Below are positions 41,081 through 53,352 of a DNA stretch of 64,000 nucleotides, in pieces. Each line of letters starts with the position of its first letter. Positions within the stretch are counted from its first letter, which is position 1. The stretch covers positions 1 to 64,000 of the forward strand of contig JAGYYJ010001656.1 of the NCBI GenBank assembly GCA_019671005.1, written 5' to 3'. Below the pieces are notes generated by a model, which saw only the letters and a list, made by a program, of their open reading frames with translations, was not told the DNA's origin and did no database searches. The stretch is from Hibiscus mutabilis. Lineage: Eukaryota; Streptophyta; Magnoliopsida; Malvales; Malvaceae. The position numbers and the translations under genes were made by a program.

Positions 41081-42630
41081 CGTTGCGCGTAATAAGTGCT
41101 ACGCAAATGTGCAAGTATACAAGTCGCAAGTTATAGTATAAAAGATATCGTCTCCACACGGATTGGTGCCACTTAAAGAATCTAGTCTCTTGCACTGTAA
41201 AAAGTAAAAACACAAGTAAAGGATTATAGGAGTTTAGCTAATAACTAATATAGAAAGCAATAAAGTAAATGAATAGATGAGATCAATTGAGAGAGAGATA
41301 GGCCAGGTTATCGTGAGTTGAAGTGTGATAGCCGATTGGATCGTCTTGGTAAAAGAGTGCACGGGCAACTCAGTTGTCGTGGCAACTTGCACAACGGTGT
41401 TGCCTTGGCAACTAATCGATGGTTGCCTGGGCAACTAGTTGTGCGTCTGGGCAGCAATCTTCAAGGTTTGGCAGAGCGTTCTTCAATGGTTTCTTCTTAT
41501 CCCTAAGTCGAAACTCTAGCTACTTGTGCATGCCTTGATAATACATCCCTGCGTGAATCAAGGGTGAACAACAACCAATCTTGCGCTCCTCTTAGCCGTT
41601 GAAATCCTTAACTTATTCCTAAGCCGGATTAATCTTCACCATCAATAGTTTGAATAAAGATCATATTCATTCGTTTTTTGAATCTAACTCTCCCGATATT
41701 AGATAAATAGATGAAATCACGAGATCCTCTCCCAATTCACTCGCAAAAAAGAATAAGAACCAAGAATGAATAAACCTTGAAATAGAAAAGTGCAAACTCT
41801 TATTACCTAAACAAAAACCAATAGTTTCTCACAACCACAAAACACAATAACCATAGCCAAATAGATTTAGTTCATGGCTAGGTTCCAAAGAAACACAAGA
41901 TAAACAATCCCTAGCATGAACCCAATCGAACAAGAAAGAAAAGGATGAAGGAGGAGGCTTGTCGAAATCATCCTTGCCCTAGATGCTTGTCGAAAATTCT
42001 CTCCTCTTGCCCTCCTTGGACTTGTCGAAATTTCCCTATTGCTCTCCCTATGGATTGTCGAAATCTCCGTCCTATTTATAGGGCTAGGGCAAAGTCCTTC
42101 TTTGAGGAGGAAGTTAAGTTGGAATTAAATTATCTTTAAAGAATATAATTCTTTATTATAATTGTATTCCTACTAGAACTTCTCCTATCTTCTTGGAATT
42201 TAATTCTTCTTTAATCTCTACATGGTAATCAAATTCCTTTGGGTTTGGGCTTTGCTCCACGTCATCTTGGGCTTGTCTAGTCGTCAATTTTGACTACCAT
42301 ATCACCTTTGCTCTTGTCGACAATTGCCATGGCAACTGGCTCGGCGTCTCCTTCATGTATTGCCCTGGCAACTAGCTCGGCATATCCTTCATGTATTGCC
42401 CTGGCAACTAACTCTAGCCTTGCTTTGGCAAGTGATCCTGCACATACACATAAAACATACCAAAGCAGCATCTTTTCCCACGAAAACTACCAAGTTATGT
42501 AATCAAGCTCAACGATGGAAGGAAACATGGATTAATGCATGAATGGATAATTATGCAACTAATATGAGCCTAAGTCTAACAATAATATGAGTAAAAAGGG
42601 CAAGAAAATAGTACTTTTGAACACTTATCA
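41081..42630 (-). repeat. 3' LTR of Athila-2
   Basis: It has the TTGCC-NN-GGCAA motifs and the 36-bp tandem repeat near 42320-42410, and the TATA word at 42073-42080. Starts CGTTGCGCGT, where the other LTRs have TGTT. Confidence 0.9.
42073..42080 (-). promoter_or_regulatory. TATA box of Athila-2 3' LTR
   Basis: TATAAATA on the minus strand in the same LTR context as in Athila-1. Confidence 0.75.
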
Positions 42631-42643
42631 CACCCCCAAACTC
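42631..42643 (-). other. Athila-2 polypurine tract
   Basis: GAGTTTGGGGGTG on the minus strand directly before the LTR. Confidence 0.82.
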
Positions 42644-42915
42644 GAACTATTGCTTGTCCTCAGGCAATGCAAACTCATAATTACCTACCAAGACTTCAAT
42701 TTTCACAAACTTAGCTTTGAACTTGATTTCAATTCTCTGAACCGGAGCACAAAGTATGATTGGCTTTTTATGTTTAGGAAAACTTAGGAGTTACTTGGAA
42801 TCAAACTATAATGCTTGTGAGTGTGTGTGGAGTTGTGTGCAAGTTGATTTTTCGGATTCTATGCAAACAATAGGTTTTCAAATTACTTCATTGGGTTCTT
42901 TTTAACATGTTTTGA

Positions 42916-43100
42916 CTAGAGCCAGTTTTGGGCACCTCTAGGGTTTTGTTTTTAGTTTTATTAAGTTAATTTATTTGACTAGAGCCGGTTTCGGGCACCT
43001 CTAGCGATCAATTTTTTTAACACATACTAGAGCCAGTTTCAGGCACCTCTAGCAATAAATTTTTAGCACATGCTAGAGCCAATTTCGGGCACCTCTAGCA
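42916..43100 (-). repeat. Hairpin-forming direct repeats near Athila-2 3' end
   Basis: Four copies of the CTAGAGCC...GGGCACCTCTAG unit, the second set in this window. Conservation of the CTAGAG/CTCTAG pairs in both copies hints at a folded RNA near the polypurine tract. Confidence 0.8.
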
Positions 43101-43488
43101 TTCATCCAAATTTTATTCTAATCCCCCAATTTGTTAATTATCAACCTAAGTTCACTAGAATTCCTTAAATCAATCAAACTACAACAGTGTTTCATCAAAT
43201 TTAGCATCATAGTAAAATTATAAGTTTTTCCATGGTTATCTTAGAATAAAAATTCTATCAATTAAGTGCATTGGCAAAGTCATCATCGGATACTCATCAA
43301 ATCTAAGCAATTCTTGTTCCAATTAAAGGCATGGCAAGCAATTTATGTATCCTAACTGTAATACTTAAGATGAATGTAACTAAACATGGTAACTACTAAT
43401 AACAATCCCCCCCAAACTCGAGTGAGGCATTGTCCTCAATGCACGCATAAAAATAATGAAAAATAAAAATAAAAATGCATACGAGGAC

Positions 43489-45012
43489 TTACTCCGAGAG
43501 TTCGTCATCGTAGATGATTAGTTTCCTTTTGGTCGGTGTCTTGATTCTCTTGCTTGAACGCGATGGTTGTTTTCTTGTTGCCGGTGGTGGAATCGATCCT
43601 CGTACGGGGTTGTCCTCATCATCCTCTTCATCAAATTCATTGGCTTTTCGCTTAGAGGATTCAATTGGTGCGGTCTTTATTGGTTCAATGGAGGACTCGT
43701 CCGAATCTGAAAAATCAAAAAATGATTCCGTAGGAGTTGATTCAGGCATAGGTGTTTTATCTTTGGCTTTTGCAGTGGTTGTCAGGATGTCTTTAACTTT
43801 GGTTGCCATGGCATCTTCAGGGTTGGTTGTCGTGGCATCAACTTGTGCAGGTATGGAGTAGGTTGCCGTGGCGTCATCTGTTGTGGTTGCTGTGGCGACT
43901 GCTTCATTGGTTGCCGGGGCAAGGATCTCGACGGGAAAAATTGGGAACGGCACGCGATTGTCCGGGTACTTTTCTAGGATGACTTGGGTGATGGCATTGC
44001 TGTGCTCCTTCATGTACCGCATGAGCATTAGTTGCCGGTCTTCAATTTACCTTAGGTGGCTTGCCAATGGTTGCAAAAGTGCTTCAAATTGTCCCGGGGT
44101 TAATGGCCGAGTTGCCCTGGCGTTAGGTGCTTGGGCATTATGGATTGCCGGGGCGGCAGGAGTTGCTGCGGCAATTGGAGGCCTTGAAGAATCTCCCGGT
44201 GCCTCTCCCATTAGCTTTCGGATTAGTGCTTGATTCCAACCAGACTTGGGTAGGTCCTTTTCATCGGTGGACTCACTTGGGACATGCATCTCCTTGCAAA
44301 GATTAGAAATTAAGCAAGGGAAGAAAAGAGAACCCTTATCTTTTGAGCTGCATACAAAAATCTCATCTCAAATAATTTTTCCAATGTTAATGATGCGATT
44401 ATGCAGAATAAAATGTATGAGCAAAAGACGTGGTATATCAACGGTAGTATTGTGTGTAGTGGGCATTAAAGAAGTTTTAACAAACTTATTCCATAGTTTT
44501 GCCTCGGGTTTAAGCCGAAGGCAATTTACCGTGCCCTTGTATTTACCCTCGTTCCAATGAGTTCCCGGTTGAGTGAGTTCTTGAAGCACCTTGTCGAGTT
44601 GCTTGGGAGTAATTTGATCAACGAAGGCTTGATGCTCGTCCTTCTCAATGTAAAGCCCGTAAAAGGTGTTGACGTTTTTGGGACTTATGAGTATGGCCTT
44701 GTCACGAACAAAAATATAAGGATTATCCGGGTTAGGTGAGTGAGCATAGAATTCTCTTACCCATGAGATGTTACCCGGTTCCAGTTGATGGCAAAAGATT
44801 TGCCACTTTTGATGTACAATCCTCTCGAAGATGAATGGTTCAAGGCCGAAATCTTGATGAGAGTTGGAGTATTCAAAGCCTTGTTCTTCATGAATCTTCC
44901 GGCTTTCAAACTTGGATTGAAATCTTTCTTGAACCACCGGTGTAGCAAACTTCTTGTATCTTGGTTCTTTGGAGGAACTTGGATGAACTAAAAGTTTAAT
45001 CTTGGATGCCAT
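43489..45012 (-). pseudogene. Athila 3' ORF (env position), plant transposon-protein domain
   Basis: One frame of about 508 codons from ATG at 45012, broken by a TGA just before 44368 and a TAA near 44044. Residues of about 20-190 (FGLEPFIFERIVHQKWQIF, WVREFYAHSP, YGLYIEKDEHQAF, HILLHNR-type end) match the 'putative plant transposon protein' domain found in the 3' ORF of Athila elements. Then come a Pro/Ala-rich stretch, an Ala/Thr repeat (ATATTTDDATAT), an acidic run (FDEEDDEDNP) and a basic, NLS-like tail (SKRIKTPTKRKL). No signal peptide or membrane segment is evident, so an envelope role is not supported. Both stops could come from C-to-T changes. Confidence 0.85.
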
Positions 45013-45535
45013 GGATGATCTTGGTTGTGAGTAAAAACAAAGAAAAGAAAAGAAAAGAAACTACAAGTTGCAAGATAGAAAGTAGAAATTTAGGTTAAGG
45101 GTGATGGGTTTTATAGAAAAGATAGGTGGGTGTGATTAGGGGAAAACGAAAAAAGGTTTAGAGTTTGGTAGAAGTTGTCGACAAGGGGTTTTGGTTAGGG
45201 TGAATTGGAGGCTTTATATAAGCCTTAGATTCAGCCCATTAGTTTCCTTGTTGAAGATGTTTTCCTACTTGGTTTAGAATTCCTCTTTATCTTGAACTTC
45301 TTTTCCTACAATTCAAAGACAAATCAAATAAGGATTAAAATTAAAGATAAACTAATAAAGGAAATAAATAAAGATGTGTAATAGGATTCTTAAACTTAAA
45401 TAAAAAAATCTATCCTAAAAACTACTAATAATCAGAAATATATATAAAAAAATAAAAAAAATCGAAAAAAAATAACTAATTAATCGAAAAATAAAAATAA
45501 AAATAAAAATAAAAATATCAAAAGGGAGAGCATGC
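45013..45535 (-). other. AT-rich spacer between integrase and 3' ORF of Athila-2
   Basis: No coding sequence. On the minus strand it holds A/T-rich runs near 45400-45520, then a TATATAAA word, then an apparent leader to the ATG of the 3' ORF. Confidence 0.7.
45213..45220 (-). promoter_or_regulatory. Possible internal promoter TATA for the 3' ORF
   Basis: TATATAAA on the minus strand inside the palindrome AAGGCTTATATAAAGCCT, about 200 bp upstream of the 3' ORF ATG. Separate expression of this ORF would need a promoter or splicing; this is the best candidate in the spacer. Confidence 0.4.
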
Positions 45536-46800
45536 TCATGCATCTCCTAAGTTGACCACTTCCTTGTTACGTTCCACATGGGCACCATTGTAGTGCTTCA
45601 ATCTTTGTCCATTAACTTTGAATTCATGGTTGTCAGAGATGGACTTGATTATCACAGCACCATGGGAGAATGGTTTGACAACTTCGAATGGTCCTGACCA
45701 TCTTGATTTCAGCTTTCCCGGGAAAAGTTTTAGCCGAGAATTGAATAGGAGAACTAGTTGCCCTAGCGTGAATTGCCGTGGCAATAGTTTCTTGTCGTGG
45801 CATCGCTTTGTTTTCTCCTTGTAGATTCGTGCATTGTTATAGGCGAGTGCACGGAATTCTTCTATCTCATTGAGATCCATCAAATGCTTTTGTCTGGCAC
45901 TTTCCCAATCCATATTCATGGTCTTGATTGCCCAGTATGCCTTGTGTTCGATTTCCACCGGTAGATGACATGTTTTACCATAGACAAGTCGGAAGGGGGA
46001 CATACCTAAGGGTGTTTTGAATGTAGTGCGATATGCCCAAAGTGCGTCATCTAGTCTTAATGACCAATCCTTCCTTGAGGGATTTACAACTTTCTCAAGT
46101 ATTCCCTTCAACTCCCAGTTGGAAATTTCTGCTTGCCCATTGGTTTGTGGGTGATATGCCGTGGCGATCTTGTGTGATATGCCGTAGCGTTGCAACATCT
46201 TGGCAATTAGTCTGTTGTCAAAATGCTTGCCTTCGTCACTGATAATTGCTCTCGGCATCCCAAACCGTGTAAATATGTTTTTCTGCAAGAATCGTTGCAC
46301 GGTCTTGGAATCGTTGTTGGGAACTGCAGCTGCCTCAACCCATTTAGACACGTAGTCGACGACAAGTAAGATGTAGAGGTTGCCAAATGAAGATGGGAAA
46401 GGTCCCATAAAATTGATCCCCCATACATCGAACAATTCCACCTCGATGATGTTCTGGAGTGGCATCTCATGTCGTCTAGAGATATTGCCCGTCCACTGGC
46501 AACGATCACATTGCTTGTAAAAGTCTTGGGCATCTTTGTACAATGTTGGCCAATACAAACCGGATTGCAAAACTTTGGCCGCGGTACGATTTCCTCTAAA
46601 ATGTGCTCCATAGGGTGAAGAATGGCATTGCCGGAGTACATTCTATTGCTCTTCTTCAGGGACACATCGACGTATAACCTAATCTGCACATTGTTTAAAC
46701 AAAAGAGGCTCGTCCCAAAAGTAATGCTTAGCATCATGGCGGAACCACTTCTTCCCTTGGTGAGTAATGCCATAAGGAAAAATACCACAAACAAGGAAAT
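45536..46800 (-). pseudogene. int: Athila-2 integrase
   Basis: The core is open from 46570 to 45536, 344 residues: CDRCQWTGNISRRH, GINFMGPF (Asp of Athila-1 is Asn here), IISDEGKHF, then PQTNGQAE with the catalytic Glu kept, and the tail GPFEVVKPFSHGA ... NKEVVNLGDA. A TAG at 46643-46645 separates it from the upstream frame, at the same place as in Athila-1. The first catalytic Asp of the D,D-35-E triad appears changed to Asn (WGINF), so this copy too is probably inactive. Confidence 0.92.
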
Positions 46801-46814
46801 TAACTAAATCTGCG

Positions 46815-47050
46815 TACCAGGGTATTGCCGAGGCATGTGCTGCCGTGGTGACTGCTCCCAGAATTACCGAGGCATGCGCGTCAAAGACTGCTGCGGCGTC
46901 GAGGGTTGCCGAGGCATGCGCGTCCATAGTTGTCGAGGCGTGCGGGTTCATGGTTGTCGAGGCGTCAAGGGTTGCCGAGGCATGCGCGTCCATGGTCGCC
47001 GAGGCAACTAAAAGTTGTTCATCCAGGAATGCACCGCATATCTCTAGATC
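46815..47050 (-). repeat. Ala/Ser-rich repeat linker, Athila-2 single copy
   Basis: A-S-A-T-x-D-A-H units between LEIC and IPWYA, one block here against two in Athila-1. Confidence 0.85.
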
Positions 47051-48420
47051 CGCGTCCTCCTCCTTATTGCGTTCCAAACGTGATAAGTGATTGTCCACTT
47101 GATTTTCTGTTCCTTTCATGTCCTTAATTTCAATATCAAATTCTTGTAAAAGTAATATCCAACGAATCAAACGAGGTTTAGCATTCTTTTTAGCAAATAA
47201 GTATTTGATTGCCGAATGGTCTGTATGAACAATTACCTTTGTACCAATCAAATAGGATCGGAACTTGTCAAATGCGAAAACTACAGCTAGTAACTCTTTC
47301 TCCGTTGTTGTGTAATTCACTTGAACACTATTAAGAGTTTTACTAGCGTAGTATATCACATGGAAGGTCTTACCTGTGTGTTGGCCTAGGACTGCTCCTA
47401 CCGCGAAATCACTTGCATCACACATGAGCTCAAAAGGTAGCGCCCAACTGGGTGGAATGACAATGGGTGCCGAGGTAAGCTTTTTCTTTAGGGTTTCGAA
47501 TGCTTGGTTGTAAGAATCATCAAAATCAAGACTTTATCCTGTTCAAGCAGATTACACAAGGGTTTAGTGATTTTAGAAAAATTATGAATGAACCTCCTGT
47601 AAAAACTCGCATGTCCGAGAAAACTTCAATTCCTTTAACCGAACTTGCGTGGGGGGTAATCTCTCGATCACGTCCACCTTGGCTTTGTCTACTTCAATTC
47701 CTTTGATGAAATCTTGTGGCCGAGCACTATTCCTTCATCTACCATAAAATGGCATTTCTCCCAATTGAGGACTAAATTGTTTCTTCACATCTTGCCAACA
47801 CCTCTCTAAATTTCCGAGACAACTTGTCGGGTCATTACCAAAAAAGAAAAATCATCCATGAAGATCTCAAGGAAGTCTTCGACCATGTCCGAAAAGAGCG
47901 CCATCATGCATCTTTTGAAGGTTGTCGGGCGTTATAATAATCCGAACGGCATCCTTCGAAGGCATAAGTACCATATGGGCATGTGAAGGTTGTCTTTTCT
48001 TGATCTTCTCGGGTGCTATGGCAATTTGATTGTAACCTGAATAACCATCAAGAAAACAATAAAAGGGTTTACCCGCAAGACGGTCAAGCATTTGATCAAT
48101 AAAGGGTAATGGGAAGTGATATTTCCTAGAGGCTTTGTTTAGCTTTCGATAATCCATACAAAACCTCCAACCGGTCACAGTCCTGGTTGGAATGAGTTCA
48201 TTGTTTTCATTACTTACCACCGTTATACTCTCCTTTTTCGAACACATTGTACCGGACTTACCCATGTACTATCGAGATAGGGTATATAATGCCACGTCAA
48301 GCCACTTGATGATTTCTTTCATTACAACCCTTTCATGGCATGATTCAGTCTCCTCCGGGCCTCAATTGAAGGTTTGTGATCATCTTCCAACAAAAATTTG
48401 TGCATGCACACCGCCGGCTA
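47051..48420 (-). pseudogene. pol: Athila-2 reverse transcriptase and RNase H
   Basis: RNase H and the linker are open from 47425 (MCDASDFAVGAVLGQ). Upstream, RT is split by many small indels: CMDYRKLNKASRKYHFPLP is readable at 47867-48265 and the catalytic Asp pair at 47851-47856. The indel-rich stretch starts at about 47500 and continues into gag. It is either heavily decayed or poorly called sequence. Confidence 0.88.
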
Positions 48421-49220
48421 ATTCCCTTCAAGTTGGCAATTGTCCACCCTATTGCCTTTTTTGTGTAGCTTCAACATCTTGATCTTCTTTTCCCGCTCAG
48501 CTGTAACTTAGAAGAAATAATTATGTGCAATGTATTATCGGTTCCTAAGTATGCATATTTTAGTTGCTCGCAATTGTTTCAACTCAAGAATCGGTGGTTG
48601 TTCAATAGAGGGTTTTTCGAGTTTACCTTCCTTACCCGAGTAATCCAAAGGGTTCAAAGTATGTACCGGGTCGATTGACTAGCCAATTTGCCTCTTCTTG
48701 TTGTTCCTCATCGACCGTTCTTCATACTCCTCGTGTTCCTCTTGATCGGCAATGTAGTTGCCGAGGCAACTAAATTCTCTCATCAGTTAAACTCGCCGCG
48801 GGCATGAAGAAGTTGGCATTCTTCTCGATCATCGCATGCCTTAGTGTTTGGAACACATTTAGTTTAACTTGCTGGTCATTCACCTCATTGTGAGTTCTCC
48901 TTTTCAACATCGATCAAAGGTTCTCCTGTTGCTAGAAATGGTCTCCCGAGAATGATGGGTGCATGCTCATCCGCTTCACAATCCAAAACAATAAAGTCAG
49001 CGGAAAAATAAATTTATCAACTTTTACCAAGATGTCCTCGATTTTTCCCTCTGGATGCACATAGGATCTGTCGGCTAGCTGTAGCATAATCGTTGTAGGT
49101 CTTGCCTTCCCGATTCCTAGTTTTTGAAAACCGATTTAGGCATCAAGTTTATGCTAGCCCCAAGGTCGCATAATGCTTTCCCGACATAGTGATTTCCAAT
49201 GGAACAGGTATTGTGAAACT
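48421..49220 (-). pseudogene. pro: Athila-2 aspartic protease and linker
   Basis: ATLGLA and the DLGAS region near 49150-49170, then the flap region (CEADEHAPIILGRPF in broken frames). Here the base missing in Athila-1 near the active site is present (AACTTGATGCC on the minus strand), but other indels break the frame. Confidence 0.8.
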
Positions 49221-51038
49221 TCCGGGATCCTTCAACTTGGGTGGCATACGACAGTGCAACATTGCCATGCATCCCTCTGTTGCGGCAACTGTTTCAAACT
49301 CTCCTAGCCTTGTTCTCTTGGACACAATGTCTTTAAGAAACTTGGCGTAGTTTGGCATTTGTTCAATTGCTTCCACCAATGGCAAGTTGATGTGGACTTG
49401 CTTTAGGATATCAAGAAACTTCTTGAATTGATACTCTTGCTTTTGTCGCTTCAACCTTTGTGGGAATGGTGGTGGAAGTCGGATATCTTCGATCCTTTCA
49501 TTGGTTTGGAACCTGATTGACGGATTGTCGGGACAACAAGAGTTGTTGAGGCGTTATCAACTGGGGTTACCGAGGCATGCTCATCGCCAGTTGCCGAGGC
49601 ATCTTTATCGTCGGTTGCCGAGGCATGCTTATTGCCGGTTGCCGCGGCAATTCCTGGTTCAGCATCTGGGGTTTTGCCGCTAGGTTCATCTTGATCTTTT
49701 TGTGGAGTTTTGTTTGATGAGCGGGTTTGAACCTCTCTAAGTTGTTGGCCACTTCTAGTGGTGATCGCCTTACATTGCTCATGGCCAGTTCCTCTTGCGA
49801 ATTCAGTATCGCTAGGTAAACCACCTTACGGTCTAGTATTCAAATTTTGAGCAAACTGTCCGACTTGATTTTCCAATGATTTGATTGTCGCCTCTTGGTT
49901 TTGCAATCTCATCTCGGTCTTTTAATAAAAGCATCACTTCTTTTTATGAAATTACTATTCTCAGCCATATAAGATTCAGTTTTCATCATAAAAGCATTTA
50001 GAGAATTTTCCAAAGAACTAGATGTTGTCGGTTGTTGTCGCGACATCCATTGTCGTGGCATATTCTCGCTAGAATCCCGATGCTTGTGCATTCGATTGTT
50101 CGTTTAGAGCATTGTTGGGATTACTCCATGAAAAATTGGGTGCTTCTTCCAAGCTCGGATTGTATGTATTGACATCACATTGTTGTTTCGATTGTAATTT
50201 CCCACACATAGAAGCTAGATTTCGAATTCTGCATACATTCAGAAGAATTATGGTTATCACCACATAACTCACAAAAAGAATCCATTACCTTGACTTCATG
50301 TGTGTTGTTTGGTTTTTGCATGTTCTAGACCATCTTGGTTAAAGTGGCCAATTGATAATCATTCTTGGCCAGCCTGTTTAAAATTTGCATTGCTTCTTCC
50401 GGCGACTTATCTAGGAGTATGCCGTTTGCCGAGGCATCTAGCATCATCCTTGTTAGTGTATTCACGGCGTTGTAAAACATTGTTACTTGAGTCCACACCG
50501 AGAATCCGTGTATGGGGCATTTGTGTAGAAGTTCTCTATATCGCTCCCAAGCCTCGTACATAGATTCATCATCTGCCTGCCGAAAAGAAGTAATGTCGTT
50601 ATGAAGCTTATCAGCCAAATTTGTAGGATTAAATCTAGCAAGGAAATCACGACAAAGATCAGTCCAAGATGCTATTGATCCGTAGAATGCTATTCAACCA
50701 TGCTTTCGCCCTATCCTCAAAGTGAATAGGGGAATAATCTTAATCGTAATACATCGGGTGACTCGCGTATCTTGAACGAGTTGCAAATCTCGAGGAAAGA
50801 TTTAAGATGTTGTTGTCGCATCTTCAGTTGTCGAGCCGCCAAATTGACCTATTGTGTTGATCATATTAAACATTACCGGTTTCAACTCAAAGTGGTCGGC
50901 TTCAATTTCAGGTGCGACAACCCCGGGTTAAGTCCATCAAGATCTTCTTCAAGATAGTCTCGAATGGTTCTGCTTTCGCAAGAATCACTCCTCCTCCCGC
51001 CGAACATCTTGATTCATATTGCCGCCTTGATTTGCCAT
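49130..51038 (-). pseudogene. gag: Athila-2 Gag
   Basis: Starts ATG at 51036-51038 and meets TGA at 50995-50997, the same early stop as in the other two copies. The capsid segment ESMYEAWERYRELLHKCP is intact here (Athila-1 has a stop instead of Trp). A gap removes about 65 bp after LAKNDYQ relative to Athila-1. The Gln/Pro-rich tail with MPRQ and A-S-A-T repeats lies at 49500-49700. Frames change often because of indels. Confidence 0.87.
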
Positions 51039-51223
51039 TGCTACTCTTATCCTTCATCTAAGTCTTTGTAAGGTTCGCTCGATTTTGGATCAAAGGGATA
51101 TTTCGTGAAGTTGGTCTCGCCTCGTCATATACCAATGCAAACCAAAGTTTGTTAGCCCTTTGAATTTTAAACAAGAAAAGTAAAAAGAAAGTGCAAGAAA
51201 ATAAAAACAAAGTCGCTATTGCA
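51039..51223 (-). other. Athila-2 leader between PBS and gag
   Basis: 5' untranslated leader; nothing coding. Confidence 0.6.
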
Positions 51224-51241
51224 ATCCCCGCAACGGTGCCA
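51224..51241 (-). other. Athila-2 primer binding site, degraded
   Basis: TTGGCACCGTTGCGGGGAT on the minus strand, the tRNA-Asp-type PBS with one substitution and one lost C. Confidence 0.78.
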
Positions 51242-51247
51242 AAAACT

Positions 51248-52807
51248 TGTTATGCTGTAATAAGTGCTACTAAATGTGCAAGTATACACGTCACAAGTTA
51301 TAGTATAAAAGATATCGTCTCCACAAGGATTGGTGCCACTTCAAGAATCTAGTCTCTTGCACTATAAAAAGTAAAAACACAAGTAAAGGATTATAGGAGT
51401 TTAGCTAATAACTAATCTAGAAAGCAATAAAGTAAATGAATAGATGAGATCAATTGAGAGAGAGATAGGCCAGGTTATCGTGAGTTGAGGTGTGATAGCC
51501 GATTGGATCGTCTTGGTAAAAGAGTACACGGGCAACACAGTTGCCGTGGCAACTTGCACAACGGGTTGCCTTGGCAACTAATCGATGGTTTCGGGCAACT
51601 AGTTGGGCAACTAGTTGGGCGTCTGGGCAGCAATCTTCAAGGTTCGGTAGAGCGTTCTTCAATGGTTTCTTCTTATCCCTAAGTCGAAACTCTAGCTACT
51701 TGTGCATGCCTTGATAATACATCCCTGCGTGAATCAAGGGTGAACAACAACCAATCTTGCGCTCCTCTTAGCCGTTGAAATCCTTAACTTATTCCTAAGC
51801 CGGATTAATCTTCACCATCAATAGATTGAATAAAGATCATATCCATTCGTTTCTTGAATCTAACTCTCCCGATATTAGATAAATAGATGAAATCACGAGA
51901 TCCTCTCCCAATTCACTCGCAAACAAGAATAAGAACCAAGAATGAATAAACCTTGAAATAGAAAAGTGCAAACTCTTATTACCTAAACAAAAACCAATAG
52001 TTTCTCACAACCACAAAACACAATAACCATAGCCAAATAGATTTAGTTCATGGCTAGGTTCCAAAGAAACACAAGATAAACAATCCCTAGCATGAACCCA
52101 ATCGAACAAGAAAGAAAAGGATGAAGGAGGAGGCTTGTCGAAATCCTCCTTGCCCTAGATGATTGTCGAAAATTCTCTCCTCTTGCCCTCCTTGGACTTG
52201 TCAAAATTACCCTATTGCTCTCCCTATGGATTGTCGAAATCTCCTTCCTATTTATAGGGCTAGGCCAAAGTCCTTCTTTGAGGAGGAAGTTAAGTTGGAA
52301 TTAAATTATCTTTAAATAATATAATTCTTTATTATAATTGTATTCCTACTAGAACTTCTCCTATCTTCTTGGAATTTAATTATTCTTTAATCTCTGCATG
52401 GCAATCAAATTCCTTTGGGTTTGGGCTTTGCTCCACGTCATCTTGGGCTTGTCTAGTCATCAATTTTGACTACCATATCACATTTGCTCTTGTCGACAAT
52501 TGCCATGGCAACTGGCTCGGCGTCTCCTTCATGTATTGCCCTGGCAACTAGCTCGGCATATCCTTCATGTATTGCCCTGGCAACTAACTCTAGCCTTGCT
52601 TTGGCAAGTGATCCTACACATACACACAAAACATACCAAAGCATCATCTTTTCCCACGAAAACTACCAAGTTATGTAATCAAGCTCAACGATGGAAGGAA
52701 ACATGGATTAATGCATGAATGGATAATTATGCAACTAATATGAGCCTAAGTCTAACAATAATATGAGTAAAAAGGGTAAGAAAAATAGTACTTTTGAACA
52801 CTTATCA
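51248..52807 (-). repeat. 5' LTR of Athila-2
   Basis: Starts (+) TGTTATGCTGTAATAAG and ends ACACTTATCA. It has a GGGCAACTAGTT duplication near 51595-51615. TATA word at 52249-52256. Confidence 0.9.
52249..52256 (-). promoter_or_regulatory. TATA box of Athila-2 5' LTR
   Basis: TATAAATA on the minus strand, the expected promoter for the Athila-2 RNA. Confidence 0.78.
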
Positions 52808-52925
52808 GGGTGCAACACGAGGACTTCCCAAGAGGTCACCCATCCTAGTACTACTCTCGCCCAAGCACTCTTAACTGCGGGGTTCTAATGGGATCCGGTG
52901 CATTAGTACTGGTATGATAACACCC
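52808..52925 (-). rRNA. 5S rRNA gene C1, at Athila-2 junction
   Basis: 118 nt: complete except for the last 3' base, which lies left of the insertion. The T-run terminator is now replaced by the LTR edge. Box A AGTTAAGAGTGC. Confidence 0.88.
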
Positions 52926-53088
52926 GTCATGTTCTGTGCAATTAACTTACCTAAGGGCTACGCATTGACTTTCTTTTTATCTCTAAATTCTTCAGATTTG
53001 GAGATTTAATAAAACCATGCGGGAAACACGTCCCTATATCTACGGTTTAGTGAAAAAAACACAGGAGTCTCAAAAAGAGGGGTGCAAC

Positions 53089-53207
53089 ACGAGGTCTTCC
53101 CAAGAGGTCACCCATCCTAGTACTACTCTCGCCCAAGCAGGCTTAACTGCGAAATTCTTATGGGATCTGGTGCATTAGTGCTGGTATGATCGCACCCATC
53201 ATATTTT
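53089..53207 (-). rRNA. 5S rRNA gene C2
   Basis: 119 nt. Box A AGTTAAGCCTGC. Confidence 0.9.
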
Positions 53208-53352
53208 GCGCGATTAACTTACCCAAGTGCTACCAGTTGCCTTTCTTATTTATCTCTAAATTCTTGAGATTTGAAGAAATAATAAAACCATGCGGGGAAC
53301 GCGTTCCTATATCTATGGTTTGGTGAAAAAAAACACATGAGTCCCAAAATGA

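Larger units (their letters stand above)
41081..52807 (-). mobile_element. Athila-type Ty3 LTR retrotransposon, copy 2 (Athila-2)
   Basis: 11.7 kb on the minus strand with LTRs of about 1550 and 1560 bp and the GGGTG target duplication. The order is gag, protease, RT/RNase H, Ala/Ser linker, integrase, AT-rich spacer, 3' ORF, PPT. It is the same family as Athila-1 but keeps the whole 3' ORF and the integrase Glu. The stretch of about 47.5-51.2 kb is full of single-base indels relative to Athila-1 while 41-47.4 kb is clean. The first base of the left LTR is C instead of T. Confidence 0.92.

Noticed and set aside
43514..44560. Plus-strand open frames opposite the Athila 3' ORF
   Set aside because: Shadows of the minus-strand ORF, with no family similarity.
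43489..45012. Viral-type envelope protein in Athila-2
   Set aside because: The position is env-like, but no signal peptide, membrane anchor or cleavage site is visible; the domain is the plant transposon-protein type.
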